From Bacteroidetes bacterium GWF2_41_31 (lineage in GTDB: Bacteria > Bacteroidota > Bacteroidia > Bacteroidales > F082): a stretch of DNA of 64,000 bases. The notes under the pieces are model-generated. The model ran no database searches. It was not told the DNA's origin and saw nothing but the letters and a program-made list of their open reading frames with translations. The translations under genes and the position numbers were made by a program. The stretch lies in contig MEOL01000007.1 of the NCBI GenBank assembly GCA_001769215.1, forward strand, positions 1 to 64,000, read 5' to 3'. The number at the start of each line of letters is the position of its first letter. Position 1 is the first letter of the stretch. Positions 17,225-27,938 of the stretch are shown here, in pieces.

Positions 17225-18088
17225 TTATCCTAAATAGGATTTAAGTATTTTACTTCGCGAGGTATGTTTCAGTCGCCGGATGGCTTTTTCTTTGATCTGG
17301 CGAACACGTTCGCGTGTGAGATCAAATTTTTCACCAATTTCTTCCAGTGTCATGGGATGGCCTGCATTTAAACCAAAGTATAATTTCACTACATCGGCCT
17401 CACGTTGCGTGAGTGTTTGAATGGCACGGTCAATTTCTTTGCGGAGCGATTCATAGAGCAAACCAGTTTCAGGAGTAATGGCTTCTTCGCTGCGCAGTAC
17501 ATCGTACATGGTGTTGTCTTCGTCCTGAATCAACGGGGCATCCATGCTCACATGCCGTCCGGCATTGCGCATCGATTCTTTTACCTCGGTTTCAGTCATT
17601 TCCAACTCCAAGGCAATTTCTTCCGAATTGGGTTCACGTTCAAAAGATTGTTCCAGCCTGGCCGAAGCCTTGTTGATTTTGTTGATGGAACCGATTTTAT
17701 TCAACGGAAGTCGCACGATGCGGGATTGTTCTGCCAATGCCTGCAGGATAGATTGTCTGATCCACCATACGGCATAGGAGATAAACTTAAAGCCCCTTGT
17801 TTCATCAAATCGTTGGGCTGCTTTTATCAAACCCAGATTTCCTTCGTTGATCAGGTCAGGAAGACTAAGTCCTTGGTTCTGATATTGTTTAGACACAGAA
17901 ACGACGAAACGAAGGTTAGCTTTGGTTAGTTTTTCCAGAGCTGCGCGATCACCTTGTTTAATCCGGCGGGCGAGTTCAACCTCTTCCTCAGCCGTGATTA
18001 AATCCACCTTGCCAATTTCCTGAAGGTATTTGTCAAGAGATGCGGTTTCGCGGTTGGTTACCTGCTTCGTAATCTTAAGTTGCCTCAT
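17225..18088 (-). CDS. rpoD: RNA polymerase primary sigma factor (RpoD/SigA type)
   Basis: Housekeeping sigma-70 factor, 287 residues, the short form usual in Bacteroidota, lacking region 1.1 and the non-conserved insert. Region 1.2 is at about 16-50 ([20 protein letters not shown]). Region 2 includes [21 protein letters not shown], which melts and reads the -7 element. Region 3 follows, and region 4 ends the protein with [28 protein letters not shown]. It should recognise the TTG/TAnnTTTG promoters found throughout the window. Confidence 0.96.
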   Translation of the reverse strand: MRQLKITKQVTNRETASLDKYLQEIGKVDLITAEEEVELARRIKQGDRAALEKLTKANLRFVVSVSKQYQNQGLSLPDLINEGNLGLIKAAQRFDETRGFKFISYAVWWIRQSILQALAEQSRIVRLPLNKIGSINKINKASARLEQSFEREPNSEEIALELEMTETEVKESMRNAGRHVSMDAPLIQDEDNTMYDVLRSEEAITPETGLLYESLRKEIDRAIQTLTQREADVVKLYFGLNAGHPMTLEEIGEKFDLTRERVRQIKEKAIRRLKHTSRSKILKSYLG

Positions 18089-18140
18089 ACTAATATATCA
18101 AATTAAATCTGAAACTTATACGATTGTGTAGTTAAAAAGG

Positions 18141-20393
18141 TTACCGACGTGGTTTATCATACCTGTCGTCGCGGTTCCTTCTGTCAGGGCCGTTGTTGCG
18201 GTCCGATCGTTCTGGTCTGTCATGACGTTCAGGTCTTTCTGGTCTGTCAGAATCTTCAATATGATCCGGTTTTGGAAGCAATACTTTTCTTGACAGTTTT
18301 AGTTTTCCGGTTTTAGCGTCGACACCAATTAGCTTAACATCAATTTTTTCACCTTGCTTCAGCACATCTTCCGGGTTTTCGATGCGTTTCCAATCGATTT
18401 CAGATACGTGCAGTAAACCGTCTTTTCCCGGTAGAATTTCGATAAAGGCTCCAAAAGGAACAATACTTTTAACCGTTCCGTGGTATATCTTATCTAACTC
18501 AGGTACCGCTGTAATGCCTGATATCCAAGCTTTAGCTGCATCAATGGATGCTTTGTTTGATCCCATCACATCAATCACTCCCTGGTTATCGATTTCTTCA
18601 ATAATGATGGTTGCTCCGGTCACTTTTTGGATTTCCTGGATTACTTTTCCACCAGGTCCGATAACGGCACCGATAAATTCTTTATCAATGAACATCTTCT
18701 CGATACGTGGGACAAAATCCTTGTAATCGGCACGAGGTTCCTGCATGGTATTGGCCATTTCGCCCAGGATATGAATCCTTCCCTGGCGCGCTTGTTCGAG
18801 GGCCTGCTCAAGAACTTCATAGGAAAGGCCATCTACCTTAATATCCATCTGGCATGCGGTTATTCCATCTTTGGTCCCGGTAACTTTAAAGTCCATGTCA
18901 CCAAGGTGGTCTTCATCACCCAGGATATCTGACAGGACGGCAAATTTGCCCGATTGACTGTCGGATATAAGACCCATGGCAATACCTGCTACGGGTTTGG
19001 TCATTTTTACACCTGCATCCATCAATGCCAGCGTTCCTCCACATACCGTTGCCATGGATGAAGAACCGTTGGATTCAAGAATGTCGGAGACGATACGGAT
19101 GGTATATGGATTGTCTTCTCCATTTGGCACCATCACCTTCAAGGCGCGTTCGGCCAGGTTTCCATGGCCTACTTCACGGCGCGAAATGCTCATCATGCGT
19201 TTAACTTCACCCGTTGCGAAAGGAGGGAAATTGTAGTGAAGCATGAATTTGCGATATCCTGAAATAACCGCTCCGTCAATCATTTGTGAATCCATTTTGC
19301 CCCCCAGGGTTACGGTCACCAAAGCCTGTGTTTCACCACGTGTGAAAACGGCTGAACCGTGTGCCGAAGGTACATAATCCACTTCAGACCAGATCGGTCT
19401 TATTTCGTTGGTCTTGCGTCCATCAAGGCGGATATGGTCGTTCAAAATTGCATAACGTACGGCCGCTTTTTCCACATCATGGAAATAGCGTTTAACCAAG
19501 TTGTTAATCGCTGCACGTTCTTCTTCTTCAAAAGTTTCGATGTAGGCATCGCGAACCGCTTTAAATGCATCAGCCCGTGCATGTTTGTCAGGGTTTCCCT
19601 GAAGCGCTATTTCGTAACAAGCCTGATATGTAGCTTCCATCACTTTGGCTTTCAGCTCTTCATCATTGGTCTCGTGACAATATTCGCGTTTTACTTTTGA
19701 TTTTTCAACTTTTTCGGCCAGGTCGATCTGTGCCTGGCATTGGATTTTAATGGCATCGTGGGCGACTTGAATGGCCTGGAGCATGTCAGCTTCCGAAACT
19801 TCTTTCATTTCACCTTCAACCATCATGATATTATCTATGGTGGCAGCCACAATCATTTCGATGTCAGCACCTTCCAATAAGGAGAGTTGGGGGTTTATAA
19901 CAAATTTTCCGTTAATACGGGCTACACGTACTTCCGAGATAGGTCCGTTAAACGGGATGTCAGAAACGGTAAGTGCTGCGGAGGCTGCCAATGCGGCCAA
20001 TGCATCCGGGGCTGTGTCTTCGCCACCTGAAATGAGGCTGATTAGTACCTGGGTTTCGGCGTGGAAATCCTCAGGAAATAAGGGACGCAATGCTCTGTCG
20101 ACCAATCGGGAGATGAGGATTTCATGCTCGGAAGGGCGCGCCTCACGTTTAAAGAAACCTCCGGGGAATTTTCCGGTAGCAGCATATTTTTCTTTATATT
20201 CCACCGAAAGTGGCATGAAATCAACGTCTTCTTTGGCGTCTTGTGCCGCTACTACGGTTGCAAGTATCATGGTGTTGCCCATGCGTACCACTACAGAACC
20301 ATCTGCTTGTTTGGCTAGTTTTCCTGTTTCAATGGTTACGGTTCTCCCGTCTTCCAGTAAAAAGGAGGAGGTTATTGGTTCAATTGGTTTCAT
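18141..20393 (-). CDS. pnp: Polyribonucleotide nucleotidyltransferase (PNPase)
   Basis: Phosphorolytic 3'-5' exoribonuclease of the degradosome type, 750 residues. Two RNase PH domains (about 10-230 and 325-550) flank the helical domain; the second carries [16 protein letters not shown] and the catalytic [16 protein letters not shown] domain (about 560-615, [16 protein letters not shown]) and an S1 domain (about 625-695, [28 protein letters not shown]) follow. The last 45 residues are a charged D/R/P-rich tail, common in Bacteroidota. It follows rpsO, the usual gene order, but a terminator separates them. Confidence 0.98.
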   Translation of the reverse strand: MKPIEPITSSFLLEDGRTVTIETGKLAKQADGSVVVRMGNTMILATVVAAQDAKEDVDFMPLSVEYKEKYAATGKFPGGFFKREARPSEHEILISRLVDRALRPLFPEDFHAETQVLISLISGGEDTAPDALAALAASAALTVSDIPFNGPISEVRVARINGKFVINPQLSLLEGADIEMIVAATIDNIMMVEGEMKEVSEADMLQAIQVAHDAIKIQCQAQIDLAEKVEKSKVKREYCHETNDEELKAKVMEATYQACYEIALQGNPDKHARADAFKAVRDAYIETFEEEERAAINNLVKRYFHDVEKAAVRYAILNDHIRLDGRKTNEIRPIWSEVDYVPSAHGSAVFTRGETQALVTVTLGGKMDSQMIDGAVISGYRKFMLHYNFPPFATGEVKRMMSISRREVGHGNLAERALKVMVPNGEDNPYTIRIVSDILESNGSSSMATVCGGTLALMDAGVKMTKPVAGIAMGLISDSQSGKFAVLSDILGDEDHLGDMDFKVTGTKDGITACQMDIKVDGLSYEVLEQALEQARQGRIHILGEMANTMQEPRADYKDFVPRIEKMFIDKEFIGAVIGPGGKVIQEIQKVTGATIIIEEIDNQGVIDVMGSNKASIDAAKAWISGITAVPELDKIYHGTVKSIVPFGAFIEILPGKDGLLHVSEIDWKRIENPEDVLKQGEKIDVKLIGVDAKTGKLKLSRKVLLPKPDHIEDSDRPERPERHDRPERSDRNNGPDRRNRDDRYDKPRR

Positions 20394-20432
20394 AATTTAC
20401 AAATTATTTATTATCGAGAACACTGAAAACAC

Positions 20433-20463
20433 AAAAAAAGGCAATCGGTAAATTGCCTTTTCA
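20433..20463 (-). terminator. Intrinsic terminator between rpsO and pnp
   Basis: On the minus strand AAAAGGCAAT and ATTGCCTTTT arms around a short loop, followed by further T residues. It should end most rpsO transcripts about 25 bases past the stop; read-through would feed pnp. On the plus strand the T-run is shorter. Confidence 0.8.
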
Positions 20464-20487
20464 AGGGAGGAAGGAACCTGTTCCTTC

Positions 20488-20757
20488 TTATTTTCTTAGA
20501 CCCAATTGTTTAATGATATGACGATATCTTTCAATATCTTTTTCTTTTAAGTAGTCGAGCAACTTTCTTCTTTTACCAACAAGTCTGACGAGTGATCTTT
20601 GTGTAAAGACATCTTTTTTATTAATCTTAAGGTGTCCGGTAAGGTGTTTAATGCGGTAGGTAAACAAGGCTACCTGGCCTTCGGCAGAACCGGTGTCGGT
20701 AGCGGCGGTACCATACTTTTCAAAAATCTCTTTTTTAGTTTCAGAAGTTAAATACAT
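20488..20757 (-). CDS. rpsO: 30S ribosomal protein S15
   Basis: The 89-residue length and the sequence are typical of S15, which binds the central domain of 16S rRNA early in 30S assembly. Conserved parts are DTGSAEGQVALFTYRIKHLTGHLK, DVFTQRSLVRLVGKRRKLLDYLK and RYRHIIKQLGLR. The ATG at 20757 follows the promoter at 20790-20820 by about 30 bases. Confidence 0.98.
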   Translation of the reverse strand: MYLTSETKKEIFEKYGTAATDTGSAEGQVALFTYRIKHLTGHLKINKKDVFTQRSLVRLVGKRRKLLDYLKEKDIERYRHIIKQLGLRK

Positions 20758-20789
20758 ACGTTATATTTTTTACTCAAAAATTCGGGCTG

Positions 20790-20820
20790 CAAAAATAGAA
20801 AGATAAATTGAATTACGCAA
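20790..20820 (-). promoter_or_regulatory. rpsO promoter
   Basis: On the minus strand TTG (20820-20818), 20 bases, then TATTTTTG (20797-20790). Good agreement with the Bacteroidota consensus. Confidence 0.65.
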
Positions 20821-20956
20821 TCTTTTTTCTGAATCTTTTTCTGTTTTTAAATCTTATGTAAATCAACTGATTAATTTGAAATGAGTTATTTTTTTAATGA
20901 TGGATTAATCTGATCGTTCAATATACTTGTACAAGGATCCAAATCGGTATGTCGGT

Positions 20957-21472
20957 TTACTGAAAAGGAACCTTTTTTCTGGCGACGGCCAGATAAATAC
21001 CAACAATTCCATAGAGGATAACTGCAAACGACATCAAATAATTTACCGATCCTAAAGTTTCTGGATTATAGTTCATTACAATAAACCCAAAAATGATCAA
21101 AGCGAGTCCGGATAATACATACAACCAGAAATAATTCGATTTTTTGTGGTTGAAAAATCCTCCTGAAAGGTATAAAATGCCCATCATGGCAATCCAGAAG
21201 GCGAAATCTACCAGAACAAATCGTTGGGATATTTCAGGAAAGGTGAGTAGTACCAGGCCTGCAAAAACGTCAATCAATGCTTCCATGATGACCTTTTCGT
21301 TGAGAGTTTCGTCAAAATGGATAAAAAGATAAATGGCTGTGAGTGCTCCGCCGATAAGCAGGGCTACACCAAAAAAGAATCCGAATTCGTTGATGGTCAT
21401 TGATAACAGAAGCGATGCGAACGCAATGATGATAAGCAACGAGGATCGAATGATGCTGTAAATAGATTTCAT
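20957..21472 (-). CDS. DUF308/HdeD-like membrane protein
   Basis: A 171-residue inner-membrane protein with six hydrophobic segments in three similar hairpins, the layout of DUF308 (HdeD-like) proteins. HdeD of enterobacteria is linked to acid resistance, but most members are uncharacterised. The ATG at 21472 is preferred over the TTG at 21478, and a -7 box lies 17 bases upstream. Confidence 0.75.
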   Translation of the reverse strand: MKSIYSIIRSSLLIIIAFASLLLSMTINEFGFFFGVALLIGGALTAIYLFIHFDETLNEKVIMEALIDVFAGLVLLTFPEISQRFVLVDFAFWIAMMGILYLSGGFFNHKKSNYFWLYVLSGLALIIFGFIVMNYNPETLGSVNYLMSFAVILYGIVGIYLAVARKKVPFQ

Positions 21473-21488
21473 AGTCAACGATTTTTTA

Positions 21489-21522
21489 CAAAATTAGAAA
21501 GATTTTCATATTCGATCTTCAA
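21489..21522 (-). promoter_or_regulatory. Promoter of the DUF308 gene
   Basis: On the minus strand TTG (21522-21520), 23 bases, then TAATTTTG (21496-21489). The -7 box fits well; the spacing is slightly long. Confidence 0.45.
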
Positions 21523-21593
21523 CGATGTTAAATTCATTCAGGTCATCTTCAATCAAATGATTCTAATCCACCAATTAAGTTTTTAACCGGGAT

Positions 21594-21845
21594 TTACGGT
21601 TCATCCGATCTGTGTAGTGCCAGGTTCACTTGGTGATATAATTTCCAGATGAGATAGCAAATAGCCAAACAAACCAGTATCTCAAAGCCATTTTCTATCG
21701 GAGCTCCGCCACCTACCGGAATTCCGCCTCCTGTTGGATCGCCTCCCGGGTCCGGTGGTTGACTAGCGGCGATCAGGTCTGAAGGAATCAGGATAATCCC
21801 CACGGCAAGAAGAAGGATTAAAAGTTGGGATAATTTATTTTTCAT
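21594..21845 (-). CDS. Small exported protein with a PID-CTERM-like tail
   Basis: An 83-residue protein. A signal peptide (KLSQLLILLLAVGIILIPSDLIAAS) is followed by a short Pro/Gly-rich mature part (QPPDPGGDPTGGGIPVGGG), then APIENG, a hydrophobic stretch (FEILVCLAICYLIWKLY) and a short tail with basic residues. A brief exported protein ending in P-I-D/E-x-G, one helix and positive charge is the pattern of the PID-CTERM sorting signals annotated in Bacteroidota. That would make it a candidate substrate of an exosortase-type enzyme such as the one at 8161-8736. Compared with typical PID-CTERM tails the hydrophobic part is longer and the basic end weaker. It lies 77 bases downstream of the 1253-residue T9SS gene. 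Confidence 0.62.
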   Translation of the reverse strand: MKNKLSQLLILLLAVGIILIPSDLIAASQPPDPGGDPTGGGIPVGGGAPIENGFEILVCLAICYLIWKLYHQVNLALHRSDEP

Positions 21846-21922
21846 CTGTTATTCTCATTTTTTATCTCATTTCAAATAATTCAACTTTTTGCCCTATTGT
21901 CCTGGTCTATTGTTTATTGGTG

Positions 21923-24900
21923 TTACCGGTTGATCAATAGCTTTTTGGTCTTAACCGATTTTTCACCGGTTAAAACAACCAGATAGGCTCCTGAGTTAAA
22001 AATCGCCTGAATCGAATATTTGCTCTCTCCTTTCAGCTCTGAATCGAAGATCATCTCACCAAGTGAATTAAATATCTGAACCCTGCCATTGACTACATCA
22101 CCCCTGGTGTTTTCAATAAATAATTGTCCAGGACTACCATAGATAAGGATATTGTCCGGAGCGTCAACTTCTTTTTCACCCAGTGTGGTGGCATCAAAAT
22201 GCAGGATGAACCTGTCGGGCAAGTCGGAGGGGCTGCCATAGAACGTGTATTCAGGCTGATCTCTGAGGTCGATTACAATTTCCTCCAATTTGTCTTCGAG
22301 TTGAATATATACATCATCCGGAAATCCATCCATCCCAATGGCCAAAAGGGCATGGGTTCCTGGTGTTCCTGCTTCAAAAAATACAGGGATGTCCATGGCA
22401 TCTCCCTCAAATGGAAGTGTATTTACCGCCAGTTTTTCATTTTCAAAAAATGAATATAACTGAGGAGCCACCTCTATTCCATCAAGTTTGTAAGCATCGT
22501 AATTCGGATCAAATGCATTGTGGGCTTGATCGTTGAATGCCACTACCGTTTCATCGGAATAAGTATCAGAATCAACGTGCAATTTAAGCTGATTGCCAGT
22601 GAGTGTTTGGGGAGTCATAAATGGTTGTGTATCATGCACTCTGGTACTTTGAGGAATCGTCAGTCCGGGACCTGGTGCATTGGCATGAATGTAGAATCCC
22701 TGAGCTGAGGCAATATAGCGGGTAGCACCATTCGTACCCAGGCCATCTCCTCCATTTCCAGAGGGGTTGTAAGTTGCATACTGCGATCCTGTCCAAAAAT
22801 AGAGGGTGTTATCTATGTTGTTGAAGATCAGTTCCGGGTTGGGATCATTGTCTGTTCCCCAATCGATGGCCGAAGGAAATTTGTTGCCCACCAGATTCCA
22901 GCCATAATCGAGTCCCGGATCGCCACTTAATGTTAGAGCAAGTGAGTAATCTCCTGAATTCATCGTTCCTGAAAAAGTGATTATCGCATTACCTGTTGTA
23001 CTGCTACTCGACCATGCGCTATAACCTTTTCCTGCAAAGAGTTCTTCCGTAGGTTCAGTAATGTATGTCCACTGGTTTGAAACTTCATCCCAATATTTTA
23101 AATAAATCCCAAAGAAATCATTTGCTGTGGAGTTGCTAACCGGTGGAGTGATATAGTGCCATTGATCCTGAGTCAGTATTTTTTCTATGTTTATTTCACC
23201 GTCAACGGTAAATGTACCTTCATTAATAAAGGAGGCATATCCGCTTTCATCCGAATTAAGTAAGAGATCGCCGGCAACCGTAAGGTCAATTCCGGCCGCT
23301 ATCGTCATGCTGGATTGTGGTTCCATGGTCAGGTTATTTATACTCCCACCATAATCAACATTCACTTTACCTGATTCAATCACAACATTGCTATTTTCAT
23401 AAGGAATTCCATTGGACCATTTCGAGACATCAGTCCAGTCACCTATGCCATTCCAGATGGTTAATACACTTCCCGGGGTTTCGTCCAGTTTGTATAGTCC
23501 GGTGGTGGTTCCAAGCAAAGTTGAACCTGTTTCCAGATCGGGAACAAATTCACCTGGTAGTCCGTTGAAAACCGTTGTGGTGGAGGCCAATATCCGGTTA
23601 TAGCGGAACAAGTTTCTGCGAGCCGCCACCGATATAATATTCGGCGAACTTTTAGTGACCAAAACTGATGAAAAGGCACCTTCTCCCGACACATCGAGAT
23701 AAGTATAGGTGACACCGCCATCTGTTGTTCTGCAAAAAGCGTAATCAAGGTTTTCACCAGACGCAATATAAAGAACCTGATTGCTGTCGGGATCCGGATG
23801 AATATCCATGTCGTAAATTTTCATCCTTAGCTCGCCTCCATTTTGTCCTGTTGGTCCATAATTCACGAAGCTCCAGGTTGAACCCATATCGTCAGATTTC
23901 CATAGCTGTCCATCATCTTTTGGTGTGTCTTGCCAGTAGCCTGTACCTATATAAATAATGGTGTCGCTTGTTCCAAAACCAACTACCACGGTATTGCCTT
24001 CTCTAAAATAAACTGGAGTCCCCGAGTCGTCGGTGTCGCCGGGTGCTGTTTTACTCCAGGTGGCTCCTCCATCGTAGCTCATCCAGATATTGCCATATTC
24101 ATAGCTTGGCTGAAGGTTTACATTGTCGCCATGACCTGTGGTGGCAACGATGGTGTCGGAGGTGATAAATTTGATATCATTTACCCTAAAGTCCAACTGA
24201 GAACCTGAATCCCAACCGGTGGGAAGTACAAGGGAAAAGCCGGCAGCCCCTGTGGTGGTGACATAAAATCCACTTGTTGAGCCTGCTACCACATGCAGTT
24301 CGTCATTGGGATCGATGGCTACACTAAAAACTCCGGCATCAGTACCCACTCCGTTGATGGGAAAGTCGCCATGAGGCGGTATCCATTGGTCTACACCTAC
24401 CACAGTTGGATCTTTATACGCATCTGTATAGCCCAGACCGGCTTTGGTGGCTACATAATATACATCGGTATCCTTTTGAGCAATTTTTGTTATACTAACT
24501 GCGGCATGACCTACGTTGGGTGCGCTGGCAAAAGTGCCCATTGCTCCATTGATACTCAATTGGGGTCCCTTATTTTTAGATCCGACGACATAACTCGTGT
24601 CAACCGGATGAGTGGTCGACGCATTGTCTTCCAACATATGTGAACTCCATGTATTTCCCAGATTATCAGATTTTTCAACACCAGGGAAAGACAATCGTAA
24701 TCCGTTACCTGAAGGCATTTGGCTTACCCAATCGGGATTGTAGTCTGCATTTTGAAGTGGCCAGTTTACACCAAATCCCCCAGGGGTGATATCTGTCCAG
24801 GATGTTCCGCTGTCCAGCGATCTGAATATTTTTCTCTGACTTCCGGTTTTTTGTAATGCCGAAACGATGAGTGTGTCGAGTGAATAGTCCAGAGGGTGAA

Positions 24901-25684
24901 TGAATATTCGTTCGAACCCATAGGTGGATGGAATGCCCGTAATTTCTGTAAATGATGTGCCGTCAAAACTATAAAGTTTGCCGTATTGGTCTCCGGGGAT
25001 ATTGGCCACCAGTAATATAGGGTAGCCCGAAGCATCGCCTGAAACAGCAAGCCAATTGATGTGGGTATTGGTACCTATACCCGTCACCGTGTCGAGTTTT
25101 ACCAGGATATTATGAGGGCCATACGTGCTGGTATCGTTCATTCGAACCAAGGCATTGCTTAATGCCACATATACCCATGTTTCAGACAAGTCAATGGCTG
25201 AGGTGCCTGTGTTTTCGGAAAACGAAGGGTCAGTCTGGTGCAGTAAATATCCATCGTAAATAGTGCTGAAAGTTCCGCTATCGCCATGGTTATAGCTCAC
25301 AACAGAGCTGGTCAGTGTTCCACCCTGTTCCGCTGTCTGTAAGGCTACCCAGCCTGTCCGGTTGGTGACAATTCTAAGTCCGCCTCCGCCCCATCCGCGT
25401 CGCACACCATCAGTAGTATATTCCAGCGAATCGATGGGGAAGGGTTGTGTCCAGGTGGCACAGGTGTCGTCACTGTAAAATACACTGGCAGGTGTTTCTA
25501 CTGTAGAGAAAAGTCTGTTGGTGGAATACGCCCAACTGAAGTCATGACTTGCTCCTCCGTAAAGTCCTAAATTAACAACCTCTCCGCTGCTTTGAGCAAA
25601 AATAGCATGAGCAGAAATGAGTAAAATGGTTAGAATGTGGATTCTCCATTTGTCATAGTGGTTTTTAGTGTATTGGAATTTCAT
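21923..25684 (-). CDS. Large T9SS-secreted beta-propeller (sortilin/BNR-like) protein
   Basis: A 1253-residue exported protein. A signal peptide (ending AIFAQ, about residue 31) is followed by roughly 720 residues of sialidase/VPS10-like blades with repeated SxDxGxxW motifs (SLDSGTSWTDI, SYDGGATWSK, SDDMGSTWSF, TTDGGVTYTY). Next comes a beta-helix-like linker (about 740-830, GIGDWTDVSKWSNGIPYENSNVVIESG), a 'WYITPP' jelly-roll-like segment (QWHYITPPVSN) and a C-terminal T9SS type A domain ending KSVKTKKLLINR. It is likely a cell-surface or released protein; such propellers occur in adhesins and glycoside-binding proteins. No catalytic residues were identified. Confidence 0.88.
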   Translation of the reverse strand: MKFQYTKNHYDKWRIHILTILLISAHAIFAQSSGEVVNLGLYGGASHDFSWAYSTNRLFSTVETPASVFYSDDTCATWTQPFPIDSLEYTTDGVRRGWGGGGLRIVTNRTGWVALQTAEQGGTLTSSVVSYNHGDSGTFSTIYDGYLLHQTDPSFSENTGTSAIDLSETWVYVALSNALVRMNDTSTYGPHNILVKLDTVTGIGTNTHINWLAVSGDASGYPILLVANIPGDQYGKLYSFDGTSFTEITGIPSTYGFERIFIHPLDYSLDTLIVSALQKTGSQRKIFRSLDSGTSWTDITPGGFGVNWPLQNADYNPDWVSQMPSGNGLRLSFPGVEKSDNLGNTWSSHMLEDNASTTHPVDTSYVVGSKNKGPQLSINGAMGTFASAPNVGHAAVSITKIAQKDTDVYYVATKAGLGYTDAYKDPTVVGVDQWIPPHGDFPINGVGTDAGVFSVAIDPNDELHVVAGSTSGFYVTTTGAAGFSLVLPTGWDSGSQLDFRVNDIKFITSDTIVATTGHGDNVNLQPSYEYGNIWMSYDGGATWSKTAPGDTDDSGTPVYFREGNTVVVGFGTSDTIIYIGTGYWQDTPKDDGQLWKSDDMGSTWSFVNYGPTGQNGGELRMKIYDMDIHPDPDSNQVLYIASGENLDYAFCRTTDGGVTYTYLDVSGEGAFSSVLVTKSSPNIISVAARRNLFRYNRILASTTTVFNGLPGEFVPDLETGSTLLGTTTGLYKLDETPGSVLTIWNGIGDWTDVSKWSNGIPYENSNVVIESGKVNVDYGGSINNLTMEPQSSMTIAAGIDLTVAGDLLLNSDESGYASFINEGTFTVDGEINIEKILTQDQWHYITPPVSNSTANDFFGIYLKYWDEVSNQWTYITEPTEELFAGKGYSAWSSSSTTGNAIITFSGTMNSGDYSLALTLSGDPGLDYGWNLVGNKFPSAIDWGTDNDPNPELIFNNIDNTLYFWTGSQYATYNPSGNGGDGLGTNGATRYIASAQGFYIHANAPGPGLTIPQSTRVHDTQPFMTPQTLTGNQLKLHVDSDTYSDETVVAFNDQAHNAFDPNYDAYKLDGIEVAPQLYSFFENEKLAVNTLPFEGDAMDIPVFFEAGTPGTHALLAIGMDGFPDDVYIQLEDKLEEIVIDLRDQPEYTFYGSPSDLPDRFILHFDATTLGEKEVDAPDNILIYGSPGQLFIENTRGDVVNGRVQIFNSLGEMIFDSELKGESKYSIQAIFNSGAYLVVLTGEKSVKTKKLLINR

Positions 25685-25763
25685 AGGTTGTATTATTTAA
25701 TAATGTTTAAATTTGGAAACTGTTAAAAAAGCTTTTTAAGACATTTTTACAATGCTTCGATGC

Positions 25764-25794
25764 CAAAAATAAAGTGTAAAGATTCCTTGGACAA
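25764..25794 (-). promoter_or_regulatory. Promoter of the 1253-residue T9SS gene
   Basis: On the minus strand TTG (25794-25792), 20 bases, then TATTTTTG (25771-25764). The leader is about 75 bases. Divergent from the kinase gene at 25865, in a 180-base shared intergenic region. Confidence 0.6.
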
Positions 25795-25864
25795 GTAGAA
25801 ATGAGTAAACGGTTGTTTAACGACAGTGAACGGTTGTTTTTAGGTATAAACCAATTTTCAATGC

Positions 25865-27853
25865 ATGTATCATCTTCGTTCAGTAATCAATAATATTTTC
25901 CTTACCTTGATTGTTTTGTTGTTCGATATCTCAGTTTCATCAGGACAAAAACAATTAATTGATAGTTTGCGTGTGGTAGTCGATCAACAACAGTTTTCGG
26001 AAGAACTGCCAGATAGATCTGTTGTGAAGGCAGCTTTGGCGTTGTCTAATTTTTACAGCAAGGTATCGCTCGATAGTGCCAAGTTATATGCACGTCTTGG
26101 GAATAAAATGTCACATACCATAAACTACAATGTCGGTATTGCTTTTAGCCTTAATGTAATAGGGGTTTCGTATTTGAGTAGTGGTTACATTGATAGTGCC
26201 TATCCATACATGGATTCAGCGATAGCTATATTTACTGCTATAAACGATACCACCGGCCTGGTCCTTGTTCAAAACAATATTGCCGTTGCCATGATGCGAA
26301 CCGGAGATTATCCTGAGGCGCTTCGACTTTATCAGGAGAATTTATCACTTGCAAGGCAACGCGGTGATTTTGAAAACATGTTGCTCTCCTACAACAATAT
26401 GGGGAATGCTTACTTAGATTGGAAAAAATATGACGAAGCATTCAGGTATTATCAACTGGCCCTGGCCGTTCTCGACAGCCTTGGGGAAGAAAGCAGAAAG
26501 GGATCTTTGTACAACAACCTGGGTGAGTTGTATATTGACAAAGGAGAACCTGAGAAAGCACTCGATTATTACAACCGTGCTTTGGTCATTCATCAAAAGT
26601 ATCAGGTGCAGCGTTCGGTTATGATATCGATGATGAACCTGGGAGAACTCTATTTGAAACTGAATCAGGCAGATTCGGCGCTCACATTTTTGGTTGATGC
26701 ACTGGATATTTGCGAAAAAATTCCGGATAATTATAATGTGGTATTGTTAAACATCAGGATCGGGCAATGTTATGTTCAAAAGAAAATTGCAGTAAAAGCA
26801 CATCATTACCTGATGATTGGTCTAAAAAGGGCTTTGGAAGAAAATCAAAAAAACTTCGCCCTGGAAGCATACCGGGCTTTGTTTGATTATGCAAGATTGA
26901 CAGACGATGCAAATTTGCTTTACGAATATGGAAATCAGTTTATTGCATTGAATGATTCTGTGTTTAGTGAAAAAAACCTGGAGGCAATCAGTGAAATGGA
27001 AACCAAGTTTAAAACAGCAGAAAAGGAAAAGGAAATTGCTGTACTAAAGGTTGAACAGAAAAATAAAGACCTGGAAATCCAGTTGCAACGAAATCAAAAA
27101 TTTCTGATTATCATTATCTTTCTTGTCATTTTGCTGATCATTATCCTGTTTTTTAACCGCAACAGACTGCGCCAGATAAAGGAAAAAGGGGAGTTGGAGA
27201 AACAGAAAGTGAGTATCGAGCAACGCATGTTGCGGTCGCAAATGAATCCACATTTTATTTTTAATTCGCTTAATTCAATCAACAGTTTTATTGGCGACAA
27301 CCAGCCTGCAGATGCCAGGTTTTACCTCACCAAATTTGCCCGGTTGATGCGGATGATTCTGGAAAACTCCAGGAAAACTACGGTATCGCTTGAGGAAGAG
27401 ATAACCTCACTCACATTAAATCTTGAGCTGGAAAAGCTTCGTTTTGGGGGAAACTTTAATTTTAAGATTTCTGTTGAACCAGGTTTGATTCCTGAAGATG
27501 TTTACCTGAGTCCCATGTTGATACAACCATTTGTGGAGAATGCCATTATTCATGGTTTGGTGAAGAATGAACCAGGTGGTTTGATCACACTTGATTTTAA
27601 ATCGGAATTCGGACTGTTGGAATGTGTGATAACGGATAACGGTAAAGGAAGGCCGACAACTCCATCCGGGCAAAATACCGGGCACATAAACAGCCATATT
27701 TCGCTGGGGACGCAGGTCACCGCCGAGCGCTTGGAAATTCTCCGAAAGGAATCAGGTAAAAATGCCGGCATTGAATATGTAGATTTGAAAGACGAAAACG
27801 GACTTGCATTGGGAACCAGGGTCTTGATAAGAATACCCTGCGAAGAAGAGTAG
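25865..27853 (+). CDS. TPR-containing LytS-type sensor histidine kinase
   Basis: A 662-residue membrane kinase. After a signal-like N-terminus (to about residue 28) there are at least six tetratricopeptide repeats (about 75-340; for example YNNMGNAYLDWKKYDEAFRYYQLAL), presumably periplasmic. A coiled coil (370-410) precedes one membrane helix (about 418-436, FLIIIIFLVILLIIILFF). The cytosolic kinase has His463 in QMNPHFIFNSLNSI, the LytS/YpdA-type motif, followed by an ATPase domain (VENAIIHGL, DNGKGRP). It lies 85 bases upstream of the LytTR regulator and forms a two-component pair with it. Confidence 0.94.
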   Translation: MYHLRSVINNIFLTLIVLLFDISVSSGQKQLIDSLRVVVDQQQFSEELPDRSVVKAALALSNFYSKVSLDSAKLYARLGNKMSHTINYNVGIAFSLNVIGVSYLSSGYIDSAYPYMDSAIAIFTAINDTTGLVLVQNNIAVAMMRTGDYPEALRLYQENLSLARQRGDFENMLLSYNNMGNAYLDWKKYDEAFRYYQLALAVLDSLGEESRKGSLYNNLGELYIDKGEPEKALDYYNRALVIHQKYQVQRSVMISMMNLGELYLKLNQADSALTFLVDALDICEKIPDNYNVVLLNIRIGQCYVQKKIAVKAHHYLMIGLKRALEENQKNFALEAYRALFDYARLTDDANLLYEYGNQFIALNDSVFSEKNLEAISEMETKFKTAEKEKEIAVLKVEQKNKDLEIQLQRNQKFLIIIIFLVILLIIILFFNRNRLRQIKEKGELEKQKVSIEQRMLRSQMNPHFIFNSLNSINSFIGDNQPADARFYLTKFARLMRMILENSRKTTVSLEEEITSLTLNLELEKLRFGGNFNFKISVEPGLIPEDVYLSPMLIQPFVENAIIHGLVKNEPGGLITLDFKSEFGLLECVITDNGKGRPTTPSGQNTGHINSHISLGTQVTAERLEILRKESGKNAGIEYVDLKDENGLALGTRVLIRIPCEEE

Positions 27854-27938
27854 GTGCCTTCACCCATGCTATCCCGGCTGGTTAATTTTGCTATTTTTGT
27901 TTGCGAATCCATTGTTGATTTATAAAAACCGGAACCAA

